From assembly GCA_026708265.1 (NCBI GenBank), contig JAPOVI010000109.1:1-33129 (forward strand): 33,129 nucleotides of DNA, written 5' to 3'. This document shows, piece after piece, positions 24,070 to 32,518 of this stretch. The notes under the pieces are model-generated. The model searched no databases and was not told where the DNA came from. It saw only the letters and a program-made list of their open reading frames with translations. A program made the translations under genes and the position numbers. The stretch is from Acidobacteriota bacterium. Lineage in GTDB: Bacteria > Acidobacteriota > Vicinamibacteria > Vicinamibacterales > UBA8438. Position 1 is the first letter of the stretch, and each line of letters opens with the position of its first letter.

Positions 24070-25620
24070 CTACCGCGGGGTGGGATTCAGCCGGCGCAGG
24101 CGGGCCTGCTCCGGCGTGTCGTTCCCCAGCTCGGCGAGCAGCGCCGCCGCTCCGTCGCGGCGCAGTCGCGACGCGAGCTGGAAGAAGCCCTCCTCGGCCA
24201 GCTTGATGGGCGTCCGGCCCACTCCGTCGGCGCTGTCCAGCGGGGCATCGTGGTCGACCAGCAGCGAGATGGCCGGCTCGAGCCCGCGGTACACCGCGCC
24301 GTGGAGCGGCGTCTGGCCGTGGATGTTCGCCAGGCGCACGTCGTTGCCGAGGGCGATCGTCAGGGCCAGCGCCTCCAGGACCTGCGCGTCGGGCGGCTGC
24401 CGCTGCCCCTCGTTGAAGCCGATGCCGGCCGCGACGGCCAGCGGAGTCGTCCCCTCGTGGGTCGTGATCCGCGGATGGGCGCCGCGGTCGACGAGCAGGC
24501 GCATCACCTCCAGGTCGGACGCCTTCGCGGCGAAGAAGAACGGCGTCGCGCCGCCCGTGGAGACGCTCGAGTCGATGACGCGGTCCGCGATCAGGTCGCG
24601 CGTGTCGGCCTGCCGCGGCCGGGCGTCCCGCCCGAGGCGCGCGTTGGGATTCGCCCCGTGATCCAGCAGGAAGTCGATGAACGCGATGCGGCTCATGTCG
24701 CCGGTGGGCGTCCGGGCCGGGGCCGACACGCCGCGCAGGGTCTCCGCCCGCACCGCCGCGTGCAGGGCGGTGGCCCCTCCCGCGTCGGCAGCGTCGGGGT
24801 CGGCGCCCCGCGCCACGAGGTACGCGGCGAGCTCGTAGTGGTAGTTGCGCGTGGCGATCAACAGGGCGTTGCTGCCGCGCGGGCCCTCCTCGTCGACGTC
24901 GGCCCCCGCGGCGACCAGCACGCGCGTGGAGTCGAGCGCACCCTGCCGGGCCGCGAACAGGAGCGGCGTGAAGCCGACGGTCACCCGCTCCGGCGCACGC
25001 TGATCGGCGTCCAGCGTCCCGGACCGCACCGTCCCGGCCCCCGTGGAGCGGGCGTGGACGTCGGCACCGAGCTCGAGCAGCGTCCGCACGACGGCGGCGT
25101 GATCCTCCGCCGCCGCCCACATCAGCGCCGTCTGCCCGCGCAGCGCCTCCCTCGCGTTGATGTCCGCCCCGTGGCGGACGAGCAGCCGCACCGTGTCGAG
25201 GCTGCCGGTGCGCGCGGCCGACAGGATGGGAGGCTCGCCCGCCGACGGCGTGCTCGGGTCGGCGCCGGCGTCGAGCAGCGCCCGCACGATGGCCGCGTGG
25301 CCGGCGGCCGCCGCGATCGTCAGCGGCCGCACGCCGTAGCGGTTCGCGGCGTCGACCTCGGCCCCGGCGCCGATCAGCCGCTCCACCGTCGGAGCGTCCT
25401 CCCGGTAGACTGCCCAGTGGAGCGCGGTCGTGCCGTCCGCGCCGGCTTCGTTGGCGTCCGCCCCGCCGGCGAGCAACGCCTCGACCGACGCGGCGTCGCC
25501 GGCCCGGACGGCTTCGATCAGGCTGCCGTCCCGGGCCGCGGGCGCCGCGGGCGCCACGGCGGCAGCCGAGGCGAGCGGAATCGTCAGCAAGGCGACGAGC
25601 AGCAAGCTTGGTGCGCGCAC
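24070..25620 (-). CDS. secreted ankyrin-repeat protein
   Basis: 516 aa. Signal peptide VRAPSLLLVALLTIPLASAAA, then about ten ankyrin units of about 33 residues, for example DGTTALHWAVYREDAPTVER, then RYGVRPLTIAAAAGHAAIVR, RGQTALMWAAAEDHAAVVRT, GATALHAAVR, HEGTTPLAVAAG and HGQTPLHGAVYRGLEPAI. Some units carry long inserts (around RSTGAGTVRSGTL, and LGRDARPRQADTRDLI). Start: GTG 25620, set by AAGGAG eight bases upstream and by the signal peptide; the long open frame further upstream is antisense noise over the DUF1552 gene. It belongs to the DUF1592/DUF1552 cluster; its ligand is unknown, presumably a periplasmic protein. Confidence 0.9.
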   Translation of the reverse strand: MRAPSLLLVALLTIPLASAAAVAPAAPAARDGSLIEAVRAGDAASVEALLAGGADANEAGADGTTALHWAVYREDAPTVERLIGAGAEVDAANRYGVRPLTIAAAAGHAAIVRALLDAGADPSTPSAGEPPILSAARTGSLDTVRLLVRHGADINAREALRGQTALMWAAAEDHAAVVRTLLELGADVHARSTGAGTVRSGTLDADQRAPERVTVGFTPLLFAARQGALDSTRVLVAAGADVDEEGPRGSNALLIATRNYHYELAAYLVARGADPDAADAGGATALHAAVRAETLRGVSAPARTPTGDMSRIAFIDFLLDHGANPNARLGRDARPRQADTRDLIADRVIDSSVSTGGATPFFFAAKASDLEVMRLLVDRGAHPRITTHEGTTPLAVAAGIGFNEGQRQPPDAQVLEALALTIALGNDVRLANIHGQTPLHGAVYRGLEPAISLLVDHDAPLDSADGVGRTPIKLAEEGFFQLASRLRRDGAAALLAELGNDTPEQARLRRLNPTPR

Positions 25621-25662
25621 GGTGGGTGCTCCTTCCTCGGCTTCCCGTCCATCTCGCCTGGC

Positions 25663-25762
25663 CCCGCCATTCGTCGCCGCGACCGCATGGTCGCGCCGGG
25701 GCCTCCGTCTGGCGCCCATCCAACCCTCCAGGAGTCCAGGCCGTTCTACGGGACAGACTCCT
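25663..25762 (+). repeat. 100-base two-hairpin interspersed repeat (copy B)
   Basis: About 81 of 100 bases match copy A at 32370-32469. Hairpin 1: CGCGACC-GCAT-GGTCGCG. Hairpin 2: AGGAGTC ... GACTCCT around CCGT-TCT-ACGG. It fills the gap between the DUF1552 and ankyrin genes, and its last bases overlap the DUF1552 stop codon (25761-25763). Confidence 0.85.
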
Positions 25763-27101
25763 ACACGTCCGCCAGCGCCGCCGTGCTGTCGCCGATCCGC
25801 TCCACTTCGACGCCCACCTTGTCGGCCAGCGTCAGCAGCAGGTTGGCCAGGGGGGTGTCGTCCGGATAGACCAAGTGCCGGTCCCCGCGAATCCCTCCCG
25901 CGGCGCCTCCCGCCACGAGGGCCGGCAGCGGCGAGTGGCTGTGCATGTTGCCGTTGCTGATGCAGCCCCCATAGAGGATGGCGCAGTGGTCCAGCAGCGT
26001 CCCGTCGCCGTCCTCGACCGACCGGAGCCGATCGAGGTAGTACGCCAGCAGGCTGACGTGGTAGCTGTCGATGCGCACGAGCCGCGCGATCTTCTCCTGG
26101 TCGCCGCCGTGGTGCGACAGGCCGTGGTGCGGCTCCGGGATCCCGATCATCCCGTAGGTCCGCTGCGAGATCTCCCGCCCCATCATGAACGTCGCGACCC
26201 GCGTCACGTCGGCCTGGTAGGCCAGCACCTGGAGATCGAGCATCAGGCGGATGTGGGCGTCGACGTCGTCCGGAACGCCGACCGGGGCGTCGGGCACCTC
26301 GACCTCGGCGGCGGCGTCGGTCGCGATGCGCTGGATGCGCCGCTCGAGATCGCGAATGGCGTCCAGGTACTCGCCGACCCGCGTACGGTCGTCGGGGCCC
26401 AGGCGGCGCTGGAAGCGCGCCGCCGCCTCGGTCACCGAGTCGAGGATGCTGCGGTCCATCCGGGCCTGCGCCGCCCGCTGCTCGGGGGTCCCGCCGTCCC
26501 CGAAGAGCCGCTCGAAGACGATCCGCGGGTCGGTCTGCATCGGAAGCGGCGTCGTCGGCGTCCGCCACGAGAGCGTGTTGGTGTAGGCGCAGGTGTAACC
26601 GGAGTCGCAGTTGCCGACGAGCTCGCTCACGTCGTCGACGGCCAGCTCGAGCGACCGGAGCTGCGTCTCGCGTCCGACCTCGTCCGCGACGATCTGATCC
26701 AGCGTCGTCCCCGCCCGCAGATCGGCGCCCTCCGTCCGCTTGGCATGGGCCGCGCTGAGCCAGGCGGCGCTCCCTCGCGCGTGGTCGCCGGGCCCGTCGC
26801 CCTGGGGCTCCGCCGGCCACGACCCGAGCCCCGAGATCACCACCACGCGGTCCCGGAACGGCTCGAGCGCCTGCAGGATCGGCGTGAAGGTGAAGCCCGA
26901 GCCGCTGTCGGGCGGTGTGAAGCGGCTCATGATCACGCCGTTGGGCACGTAGACGAAGCCCAGCCGGCGAACCGGCCGCGCGGCGGCGCGCGCCGCGGCG
27001 CTCAGGGCCGGGACCATCGCGTCGAGGAACGGGAGGGCGATCGCGGCGCCCGCGCCGCGCAGGAACGTTCGCCGGGGCAACGACCGTGCGGTGCTGATCA
27101 T
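25761..27101 (-). CDS. DUF1552 protein, Tat-exported
   Basis: 446 aa. Twin-arginine signal RRTFLRGAGAAIALPFLDAM at the N-terminus. DUF1552 landmarks: RRLGFVYVPNGVIMSRFTPP, VVVISGLGSWPAE, GDHARGSAAWLSAAH, TTLDQIVADEVG, YTCAYTNTLSW, ILYGGCISNGNMHSHSPLP and LLLTLADKVGVE. The fold appears related to alkaline-phosphatase/sulfatase-like DUF1501 proteins, with conserved His and Asp, but no activity is established. It begins 27 bases after the stop of the DUF1592 gene, its constant partner in planctomycetes and Acidobacteriota, so the two are one operon and probably one periplasmic system. Confidence 0.9.
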   Translation of the reverse strand: MISTARSLPRRTFLRGAGAAIALPFLDAMVPALSAAARAAARPVRRLGFVYVPNGVIMSRFTPPDSGSGFTFTPILQALEPFRDRVVVISGLGSWPAEPQGDGPGDHARGSAAWLSAAHAKRTEGADLRAGTTLDQIVADEVGRETQLRSLELAVDDVSELVGNCDSGYTCAYTNTLSWRTPTTPLPMQTDPRIVFERLFGDGGTPEQRAAQARMDRSILDSVTEAAARFQRRLGPDDRTRVGEYLDAIRDLERRIQRIATDAAAEVEVPDAPVGVPDDVDAHIRLMLDLQVLAYQADVTRVATFMMGREISQRTYGMIGIPEPHHGLSHHGGDQEKIARLVRIDSYHVSLLAYYLDRLRSVEDGDGTLLDHCAILYGGCISNGNMHSHSPLPALVAGGAAGGIRGDRHLVYPDDTPLANLLLTLADKVGVEVERIGDSTAALADV

Positions 27102-27128
27102 GGTCTCGGTCTCCTCGGTCCAATTCGC

Positions 27129-29582
27129 CTACGGTGCGGCGGAGGCCGCCGGGATCGCGGCGGAGGCCGCCCGCCGCATCCGGAACGGGACGCTCTCGAC
27201 GATGCCCTCGATGAGCGCGGAGAAGGTGTAGCGCCGCGGCTCGGCGTCGCGGAGGATGGCGCGAATCGCAGGCGCGTCGTAGTGCTCGAGGCCGCGTCCG
27301 AGGGCGAAGGTCAGAAGCTTCGCCGTCACGGTCTCCGCGAACTGCTGCGGGCGCCGCAGCAGCAGGGCGCGCAGTCCCGCCGGCCCGGCGAACGACGTCC
27401 CGTCGGCGAGCTCCGCCGATGCGTCGATGGGGTTTTCCCCCTCGGCGACGCGCCACCGTCCGTTCGCGTCGAAGTTCTCCAGCGCCAGCCCCAGCGGGTC
27501 CATCCGGGCGTGGCAGCTCGCGCAGATCGCGTTCCGCCGGTGATGCGCCATGCGCTCGCGCATCGGCAGCACCTCGCCCACCGGGTTCTCCTCGAGGTCG
27601 GGCACGTCGGGTGGGGGCGGCGGCGGCGGCGCTCCGAGGATGTTGTCGAGCACCCACTTGCCGCGGAGCACGGGCGAGGTGCGGTTGGGGTAGGAGGTGA
27701 CCGTCAGCACGCTGCCGTGCCCGAGCAGCCCGCGCCGGTGCTCGTCGGCCACGTCGACCCGCCGGAAGCGGTCGCCGTACACGTCCGGGATGCCGTAGTG
27801 GCGCGCCAGCCGCTCGTTGACGAACGTGTAGTCGGCGTCGAGCAGGTCGACGACGCTGCGGTCGTCGCGGAGGATGCTCTCGACGAAGAGCGTCGTCTCG
27901 CGCGCGAACGCCTGCCGCAGGTTGTCGTCGAAGTCCGGAAACTCGGACGGCGTCGGACGTGCCGCGCCCAGGTTGCGGACCAGCAGCCACTGCACGGCGA
28001 AGTTGTCGACGAGGGCCGCCGACCGCGAATCGGCGAGCATGCGGCGCACCTGCCTCCGAAGCTCGGCGGGGTCGCCGAGCTCCCCCCGCGCGGCGACGTC
28101 CAGCAGCTCGTCGTCCGGCACGCTGCTCCAGAGGAAGAAGGACAGCCGGGACGCCAGCTCCAGGTCGCTCAGCGCGTACGCCGCGGCGGGCGCCACGCCG
28201 TCGGGGTCGCGCTCCGCGCGGAAGATGAACTCCGGATCGACCAGGATGCGGCGCAGCGCCGTCTCGACCCCCGCCTCGAACCCGCCCTCGGCGCGGCCCG
28301 CGTCGTAGAACGGCAGCAGGACATCGAGGTCCGCGGCGGAGACCGGCCGCCGGAAGGCCCGCCGGGCGAGCGTCTCGAGAATGGACGACGCGCAGGCACG
28401 CGCCTCCGCTTCATCGTCGCCGGCGGGACGGCAGGTGAAGATGCGCTCCCGGCTGGGGGTCGCACCCGGCCCCGCCGAGCCGTGGGGACCGCTGACCGTC
28501 ATCCGATCCACGTGGGGCAGCCCGTCGACCGGATCCGCGCGATAGCTCGCCAGGAAGGGGCGGTCGAGCTCCTCCGCCAGCACCGACGGCTGCTTGAGGA
28601 ACGAGACGCTCACCTCGTGGAATCCGGCCGCGACCGGCACGCGGACGCGCAGCACCTCGTCCGCGGTGAACGCCTTCGTCACGCCGACCACCGTCCGGAT
28701 GTCGCCGATCTGGTCGTAGAAGTCGGGACCTCCGACGCGGAACAGCCCGGCGCGCACCCCGTCGACGGCGATCTCGACGTCGTGCGCCTCGCCCAGCCCG
28801 CGGATCCCGGTCTGCGCCGTCCGCTTCAGGAAGGCACGGACCTCGTACTCCGCGTCGAGGGGAAAGTAGTGCCGCGCCGCGAGGCCGCCGCGAGTTCCGA
28901 ACGGCAGGCCGTCGAGCGGGTAGTCCTGCGTGTGGTCGGGTGCCGTCCGGTAGGTGTCGGTCGCCGCCCGCACGGCCGGGCTGCCGACGGCCGCCCGGCT
29001 GATGGCGCGCGCCGCCGACAGGTACTGCTCGAGAAGCAGCGGCGACACCCGCAGCACGTCCGCGATGTTGTCGAAGCCGTAGCTCGAATCGTCCGGCGGC
29101 AGGAAGCGCGTCACGTCGACGTCGAGCGCCAGCAGATCGCGAACGACGTTCGCGTACTCCGTGCGGTTCAGGCGGTGCAGGGCGCCGCGCCCCGGATTCG
29201 GCTCGCGGGCGGCGGCCAGATCGAGGGCCGCCGTGAGCTGCGCGGTCAGTGCGTCGTACTCCGCGTCGTCGGGCCGCGGCCGGCCCGCGGGGGGCATCTC
29301 CCGTGCCTGCAGCTTGCGCACCACGCGCTCCCAGGTGGCCGCTCCCGGCGCGACGTTCGAGACGTCGAGCCCTTCGAGCACGACGCCCGCCGTCCGGAGT
29401 CGCCCGTTGTGACAAGTCACGCAGTAGCGCTCGATCAGCGGCCCGTGCGCGGGCGCGCCCGCCTCCGGCGCCGCGGAGGCCGACGCCGGCACCGGCTGCG
29501 CCCCCCCGGGGGCGCCCGTCAGGACCGCCGCGAGCAACGCAAGGCAACCCGCACCCATCGCCGGCGTCATTCGTCTGGTCAT
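27129..29582 (-). CDS. DUF1592/DUF1588-family cytochrome-c-like protein
   Basis: 817 aa. Signal peptide (CLALLAAVLTGAPGGAQ), then a planctomycete-type haem motif CVTCH (residues 54-58) and, in order, DUF1587 (LHRLNRTEYANVVRDLLALD), DUF1595 (ARRAFRRPVSAADLDVLLPF), DUF1592 (SDLELASRLSFFLWSSVPDD), DUF1588 (GLLGHGSVLTVTSYPNRTSP, with a second haem-like CASCH) and DUF1585 (FAETVTAKLLTFALGRGLEH). A polyproline stretch (about nine Pro) lies in DUF1588 after NILGA. The family is exported and probably redox active, with unknown substrate. Start: ATG 29582, with GGGGAG before it and the signal peptide right after. Confidence 0.9.
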   Translation of the reverse strand: MTRRMTPAMGAGCLALLAAVLTGAPGGAQPVPASASAAPEAGAPAHGPLIERYCVTCHNGRLRTAGVVLEGLDVSNVAPGAATWERVVRKLQAREMPPAGRPRPDDAEYDALTAQLTAALDLAAAREPNPGRGALHRLNRTEYANVVRDLLALDVDVTRFLPPDDSSYGFDNIADVLRVSPLLLEQYLSAARAISRAAVGSPAVRAATDTYRTAPDHTQDYPLDGLPFGTRGGLAARHYFPLDAEYEVRAFLKRTAQTGIRGLGEAHDVEIAVDGVRAGLFRVGGPDFYDQIGDIRTVVGVTKAFTADEVLRVRVPVAAGFHEVSVSFLKQPSVLAEELDRPFLASYRADPVDGLPHVDRMTVSGPHGSAGPGATPSRERIFTCRPAGDDEAEARACASSILETLARRAFRRPVSAADLDVLLPFYDAGRAEGGFEAGVETALRRILVDPEFIFRAERDPDGVAPAAAYALSDLELASRLSFFLWSSVPDDELLDVAARGELGDPAELRRQVRRMLADSRSAALVDNFAVQWLLVRNLGAARPTPSEFPDFDDNLRQAFARETTLFVESILRDDRSVVDLLDADYTFVNERLARHYGIPDVYGDRFRRVDVADEHRRGLLGHGSVLTVTSYPNRTSPVLRGKWVLDNILGAPPPPPPPDVPDLEENPVGEVLPMRERMAHHRRNAICASCHARMDPLGLALENFDANGRWRVAEGENPIDASAELADGTSFAGPAGLRALLLRRPQQFAETVTAKLLTFALGRGLEHYDAPAIRAILRDAEPRRYTFSALIEGIVESVPFRMRRAASAAIPAASAAP

Positions 29583-29654
29583 GCTCCCCACCCGGGCTGC
29601 CGCTCCTGGCGCATCGCCGTGCGCTCCCTGCGACGCGACATTGACGATGCCCGC

Positions 29655-29660
29655 ATTGTA
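29655..29660 (-). promoter_or_regulatory. possible -10 box of the DUF1592 operon
   Basis: TACAAT on the minus strand, about 72 bases before the ATG at 29582; no good -35 hexamer. The region between the two divergent genes (29583-29867) holds only this and the DUF3500 promoter and leader hairpin. Confidence 0.3.
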
Positions 29661-29740
29661 ATCGAGGCGCGGCCTCGCGGGCGGGGCGCAGACTCCCCGC
29701 CGCGCCGCGCGCGCTTGCCGAGGGGTTCCCGCGGCTGCGC

Positions 29741-29769
29741 TTGACGCCCCCTCCGGCCGGTTGTAGGCT
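29741..29769 (+). promoter_or_regulatory. sigma70-type promoter of the DUF3500 gene
   Basis: TTGACG (29741-29746) and TAGGCT (29764-29769) with exactly 17 bases between. Transcription would start near 29776, giving a leader of about 92 bases. Confidence 0.65.
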
Positions 29770-29796
29770 CGCGTCACGCGGAGCGCGGCCTCGTGC

Positions 29797-29821
29797 GGGA
29801 CCGGGCGCGGTGCCCGGTCCC
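29797..29821 (+). other. strong hairpin in the DUF3500 leader
   Basis: GGGACCGGGC (29797-29806) and GCCCGGTCCC (29812-29821) form a perfect 10-base stem with loop GCGGT, between promoter and ribosome binding site. It may protect or regulate the mRNA. Confidence 0.6.
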
Positions 29822-29867
29822 GGCGCAGGGGAGGTCGGAACCGCGCGCAGGAGAGGTGGAGGCTTCC

Positions 29868-30923
29868 ATGAGAATGACGGCGCGGCTCGTGCCGATTGTC
29901 TTCGTCGCGCTCGCCCTCGTCACCGCCGGTGCCGCGACGATGCGCCAGAACACGGATCACGTCGCCGAGATGAGCGACGCCGCGCAGGCGTTCCTCGACG
30001 CGCTGACTCCGGAGCAGCGTTCCGCCGCGACGTTCGCGTTCAACAGCGACGACCGCTTCGACTGGCACTACATCCCCCGCGAGCGCAAGGGCGTCTCGCT
30101 GAAGATGATGACCAAGGCGCAGCAGGACGCCGGGCTGGCCCTGCTGGAAGCGAGCCTGAGCGCCGAGGGCTACGACAAGGCGGAACGGATCCGCGAGCTC
30201 GAGCAGATCCTGTACGACCGCGAGGGGCGGGCCATGCGGGACACCGGGCTCTATTTCTTCATGGTCTTCGGCGAGCCGACGGCCGACGGCACGTGGGGCT
30301 GGCGTTACGAGGGACACCACATCTCGCAGAACTGGACGGTCAACGCCGGCACGCTGACCTCCAGCACGCCGCAGTTCTTCGGCACCAACCCCGCCCACGT
30401 CCGCGAGGGCAGCCGCGCCGGCGAGCGCGTGCTGGTCCTGGAGGACATCCTGCCGCGCAGCCTGATCGCCTCGATGACGGACGCCCACCGCCGGGCCGCA
30501 ATCATCTCCGACGAGGCCCCGCGCGACATCCTGACGACGTCCGACCGCACGGCCGCGATGCAGGAGAACCGGGGCGTCGCCTTCGCCGATCTCAACCAGG
30601 GTCAGCAGGACGTGCTGTGGGCGCTCATCGAGGAGTACGCCGAGGTCCAGCCGCCGGCCATCGCCGCCGAGCGACTGGCCGAGGTGAAGGCGGCCGGCCT
30701 CGACGGCATCCGCTTCGCCTGGATGGGCAGCCTCGACGAGGGCGAGCCGCACTACTACCGCGTTCAGGGCCCGACGTTCCTCATCGAGTACGACAACGTG
30801 CAGAACGGGGCCAATCACGTGCACAGCGTGTGGCGGGACTTCGACGGCGACTTCGGGCGGGACGTGCTGGCCGCGCACTACCGGCAGTACCCGCACGGCG
30901 CATTCGCGGCCAACGCCAACTAG
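29868..30923 (+). CDS. secreted DUF3500 protein
   Basis: 351 aa. Signal peptide MRMTARLVPIVFVALALVTA. DUF3500 motifs: FLDALTPEQRSAATFAFN, DDRFDWHYIPRERKGVSLKM, GWRYEGHHISQNWTVNAG, a middle region TPQFFGTNPAHVREG, and the end YDNVQNGANHVHSVWRDFDG DFG. The three His-rich spots (WHY, GHHIS, NHVHSV) could bind a metal; no activity is known. The ATG at 29868 has an AGGAGAGGTGGAGG site 7 bases before. A clean promoter and a strong leader hairpin lie upstream, and a probable bidirectional terminator follows. Confidence 0.88.
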   Translation: MRMTARLVPIVFVALALVTAGAATMRQNTDHVAEMSDAAQAFLDALTPEQRSAATFAFNSDDRFDWHYIPRERKGVSLKMMTKAQQDAGLALLEASLSAEGYDKAERIRELEQILYDREGRAMRDTGLYFFMVFGEPTADGTWGWRYEGHHISQNWTVNAGTLTSSTPQFFGTNPAHVREGSRAGERVLVLEDILPRSLIASMTDAHRRAAIISDEAPRDILTTSDRTAAMQENRGVAFADLNQGQQDVLWALIEEYAEVQPPAIAAERLAEVKAAGLDGIRFAWMGSLDEGEPHYYRVQGPTFLIEYDNVQNGANHVHSVWRDFDGDFGRDVLAAHYRQYPHGAFAANAN

Positions 30924-30932
30924 CGCCGCCAA

Positions 30933-30996
30933 CCCGACGCAGGCTCCGGGTCGGGGGGCGCGGTTGCGCGGCGCAGCCGGTGGGCGGTTGCGCCGC
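30933..30996. terminator. two hairpins between convergent genes
   Basis: CCCGAC (30933-30938) pairs with GTCGGG (30950-30955), and GCGGCGCA (30968-30975) pairs with TGCGCCGC (30989-30996). They lie between the ends of the DUF3500 gene (plus) and the phosphatase gene (minus). No T-run, so Rho-independent action is uncertain. Confidence 0.4.
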
Positions 30997-31024
30997 GTCC
31001 TCGCTTCTCGTCGCCCGATCCGCC

Positions 31025-32356
31025 TTACGCGGAGCCGTCCGGCTCGAAGACGAGCCGGGTCCGCTCCGGGCCGGTCGCCTTGACTACGAGCAGCGTCCGA
31101 TCGTCGGGTGACAGGCCGGCGTCGAAGCTGCGCACGTCCTGCGCGATGGCGTTGCAGATCTCGGTCGCGCTCGATTCCCGGGTTCGGCGCAGGACGTCGA
31201 TGAGCCGGTCCATCCCGTACTCCTCGCCCGACGCGTCCATCGACTCGACGATGCCGTCCGTGTAGAGCGCCATCACGTCGCCGTCCCCCAGCGCGGCGTG
31301 CCCTTCGGTGTAGCGCGGGGCACCGAACAACCCCAGCGGCACGCCCCCCTCCTCGAACAACTCGACGGTCCCGTCGGCGCGGAGCAGCACCGGCGGCACG
31401 TGGCCGGCGTTGACGTAGAGCAGACGGCGCGCCGGAACGTCGAGCACCATGTAGAACAGCGTCACGTAGCGCCCGTCCTCCGCCGACTCGTGGAAGAAGC
31501 GGTTGGCTCGCCGCAGGACGGTGCGCACGGCCAGATCGTGTCCCACCAGCGCCCAGATGGACGCCCGCGTCGCCGCGACCAGCAGCGCGGCGGGGAGGCC
31601 CTTCCCCACCACGTCCGCGATCACGACACCCCAGCGGTCCTCCCCGAGCGGGATGAACTCGTAGTAGTCACCGCCGACCGCCAGTGAGGCCCGGTGCGCC
31701 CCGGCGATGTCGAAGCCGGCCAGCGAAGGAGCGTTGTGCGGCAACAGGTCCGCCATCACGGCGCGCGCCAGCGCCAGGTCGCTGTCCAGGCGGCGCTTGA
31801 CGACCATGTCGGCCTGGAGGCGCGCCGTCTCGATGGCCGCGGCGACCGCGGAGGCATACACCTCGAGCAGCACGGTCGCCTGCTCGTCGTAGCCGCCGGG
31901 CCGGTCGGAGCGGACGTCGAGCACCCCGAGGACGCGCTCGCGCGGCCCGATCACCGGCACCACCAGGCGCGACCGCGCGCACGGCCGGCAATCCGACGCC
32001 GCCGCGCCCGTCACCGGGATCGTCTTCCCCGTGGCCAGCGCCTCGCCGATGATGCCCTGCGCCTCGAAGGGCACGTGGCCGTCCGGTGAAGGGCTTGCGC
32101 ACCCCCGGGTGCGGCTGTGGCGGACGAGGCCGCTGCGGCGGCCGACCACGTGAATGCTGGCCGCGTCGTGCTCGACGAGCGGCGCGACGCCGTCGAGGAT
32201 GCCATCGAGGACGGATCTCGCGTCGCCCGCCTCTCCCGCTTCGCGCGCGACACGGTGCGTCTCGATCATCGCCCGCGCGATCTGGAGGGAATCCGCGTTG
32301 GCCCGAACCGAGGGCCGATCCGACGCGTCGACGGGCTCCTGAACGTCGGACGCCAT
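31025..32356 (-). CDS. GAF-SpoIIE (PP2C-type) serine phosphatase
   Basis: 443 aa, cytoplasmic. A GAF domain at about 40-190 (ASIHVVGRRSGLVRHSRTRG, ending VYASAVAAAIETARLQ), a short helix (LDSDLALARAVMADLLP), then a SpoIIE/RsbU PP2C domain: ASLAVGGDYYEFIPLGEDRW, then VIADVVGKGLPAALLVAATR, YVNAGHVPPVLLR, MALYTDGIVESMDASGEEYG and LSPDDRTLLVVKAT. All metal-binding Asp are present. Such enzymes dephosphorylate anti-sigma antagonists in partner-switching cascades; no RsbV or RsbW is next to it. The GAF domain has several Cys (DCRPCARSR). It starts leaderless: -10 TAGAAT ends 6 bases before the ATG. Confidence 0.9.
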   Translation of the reverse strand: MASDVQEPVDASDRPSVRANADSLQIARAMIETHRVAREAGEAGDARSVLDGILDGVAPLVEHDAASIHVVGRRSGLVRHSRTRGCASPSPDGHVPFEAQGIIGEALATGKTIPVTGAAASDCRPCARSRLVVPVIGPRERVLGVLDVRSDRPGGYDEQATVLLEVYASAVAAAIETARLQADMVVKRRLDSDLALARAVMADLLPHNAPSLAGFDIAGAHRASLAVGGDYYEFIPLGEDRWGVVIADVVGKGLPAALLVAATRASIWALVGHDLAVRTVLRRANRFFHESAEDGRYVTLFYMVLDVPARRLLYVNAGHVPPVLLRADGTVELFEEGGVPLGLFGAPRYTEGHAALGDGDVMALYTDGIVESMDASGEEYGMDRLIDVLRRTRESSATEICNAIAQDVRSFDAGLSPDDRTLLVVKATGPERTRLVFEPDGSA

Positions 32357-32362
32357 ACGCTG

Positions 32363-32368
32363 ATTCTA
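32363..32368 (-). promoter_or_regulatory. -10 box, probable leaderless start of the phosphatase gene
   Basis: TAGAAT (minus strand) ends 6 bases before the ATG at 32356; one base beyond it begins repeat copy A, which therefore occupies the -35 zone. Confidence 0.5.
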
Positions 32369-32369
32369 G

Positions 32370-32469
32370 CCCGCCGTTCGTCGCCGCGACCGCAAGGTCG
32401 CGCTGCGGCCTCCGCTCGGCGCCCAACCCGTCCTTCAGGAGTCCGCGCCGTCATACGGCGCAGACCCCT
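32370..32469 (+). repeat. 100-base two-hairpin interspersed repeat (copy A)
   Basis: Hairpin 1: CGCGACC (32385-32391), loop GCAA, GGTCGCG (32396-32402). Hairpin 2: GCGCCGT (32445-32451), loop CAT, ACGGCGC (32455-32461), inside an outer GGAGTC/GACCCC pairing with one mismatch. It lies between the RRM gene end and the phosphatase promoter. Confidence 0.85.
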
Positions 32470-32518
32470 GGCGGCGCGCGGCGGCGTATGCGGGCCGGCC
32501 GCCGGGCGCGGACCGGGT

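Noticed and set aside
25608-29744. Open frame of over 1,300 codons opposite the DUF1552/DUF1592 genes, and a similar one at 23098-25869
   Set aside because: Both are antisense to well-recognised proteins and contain no motif of their own.
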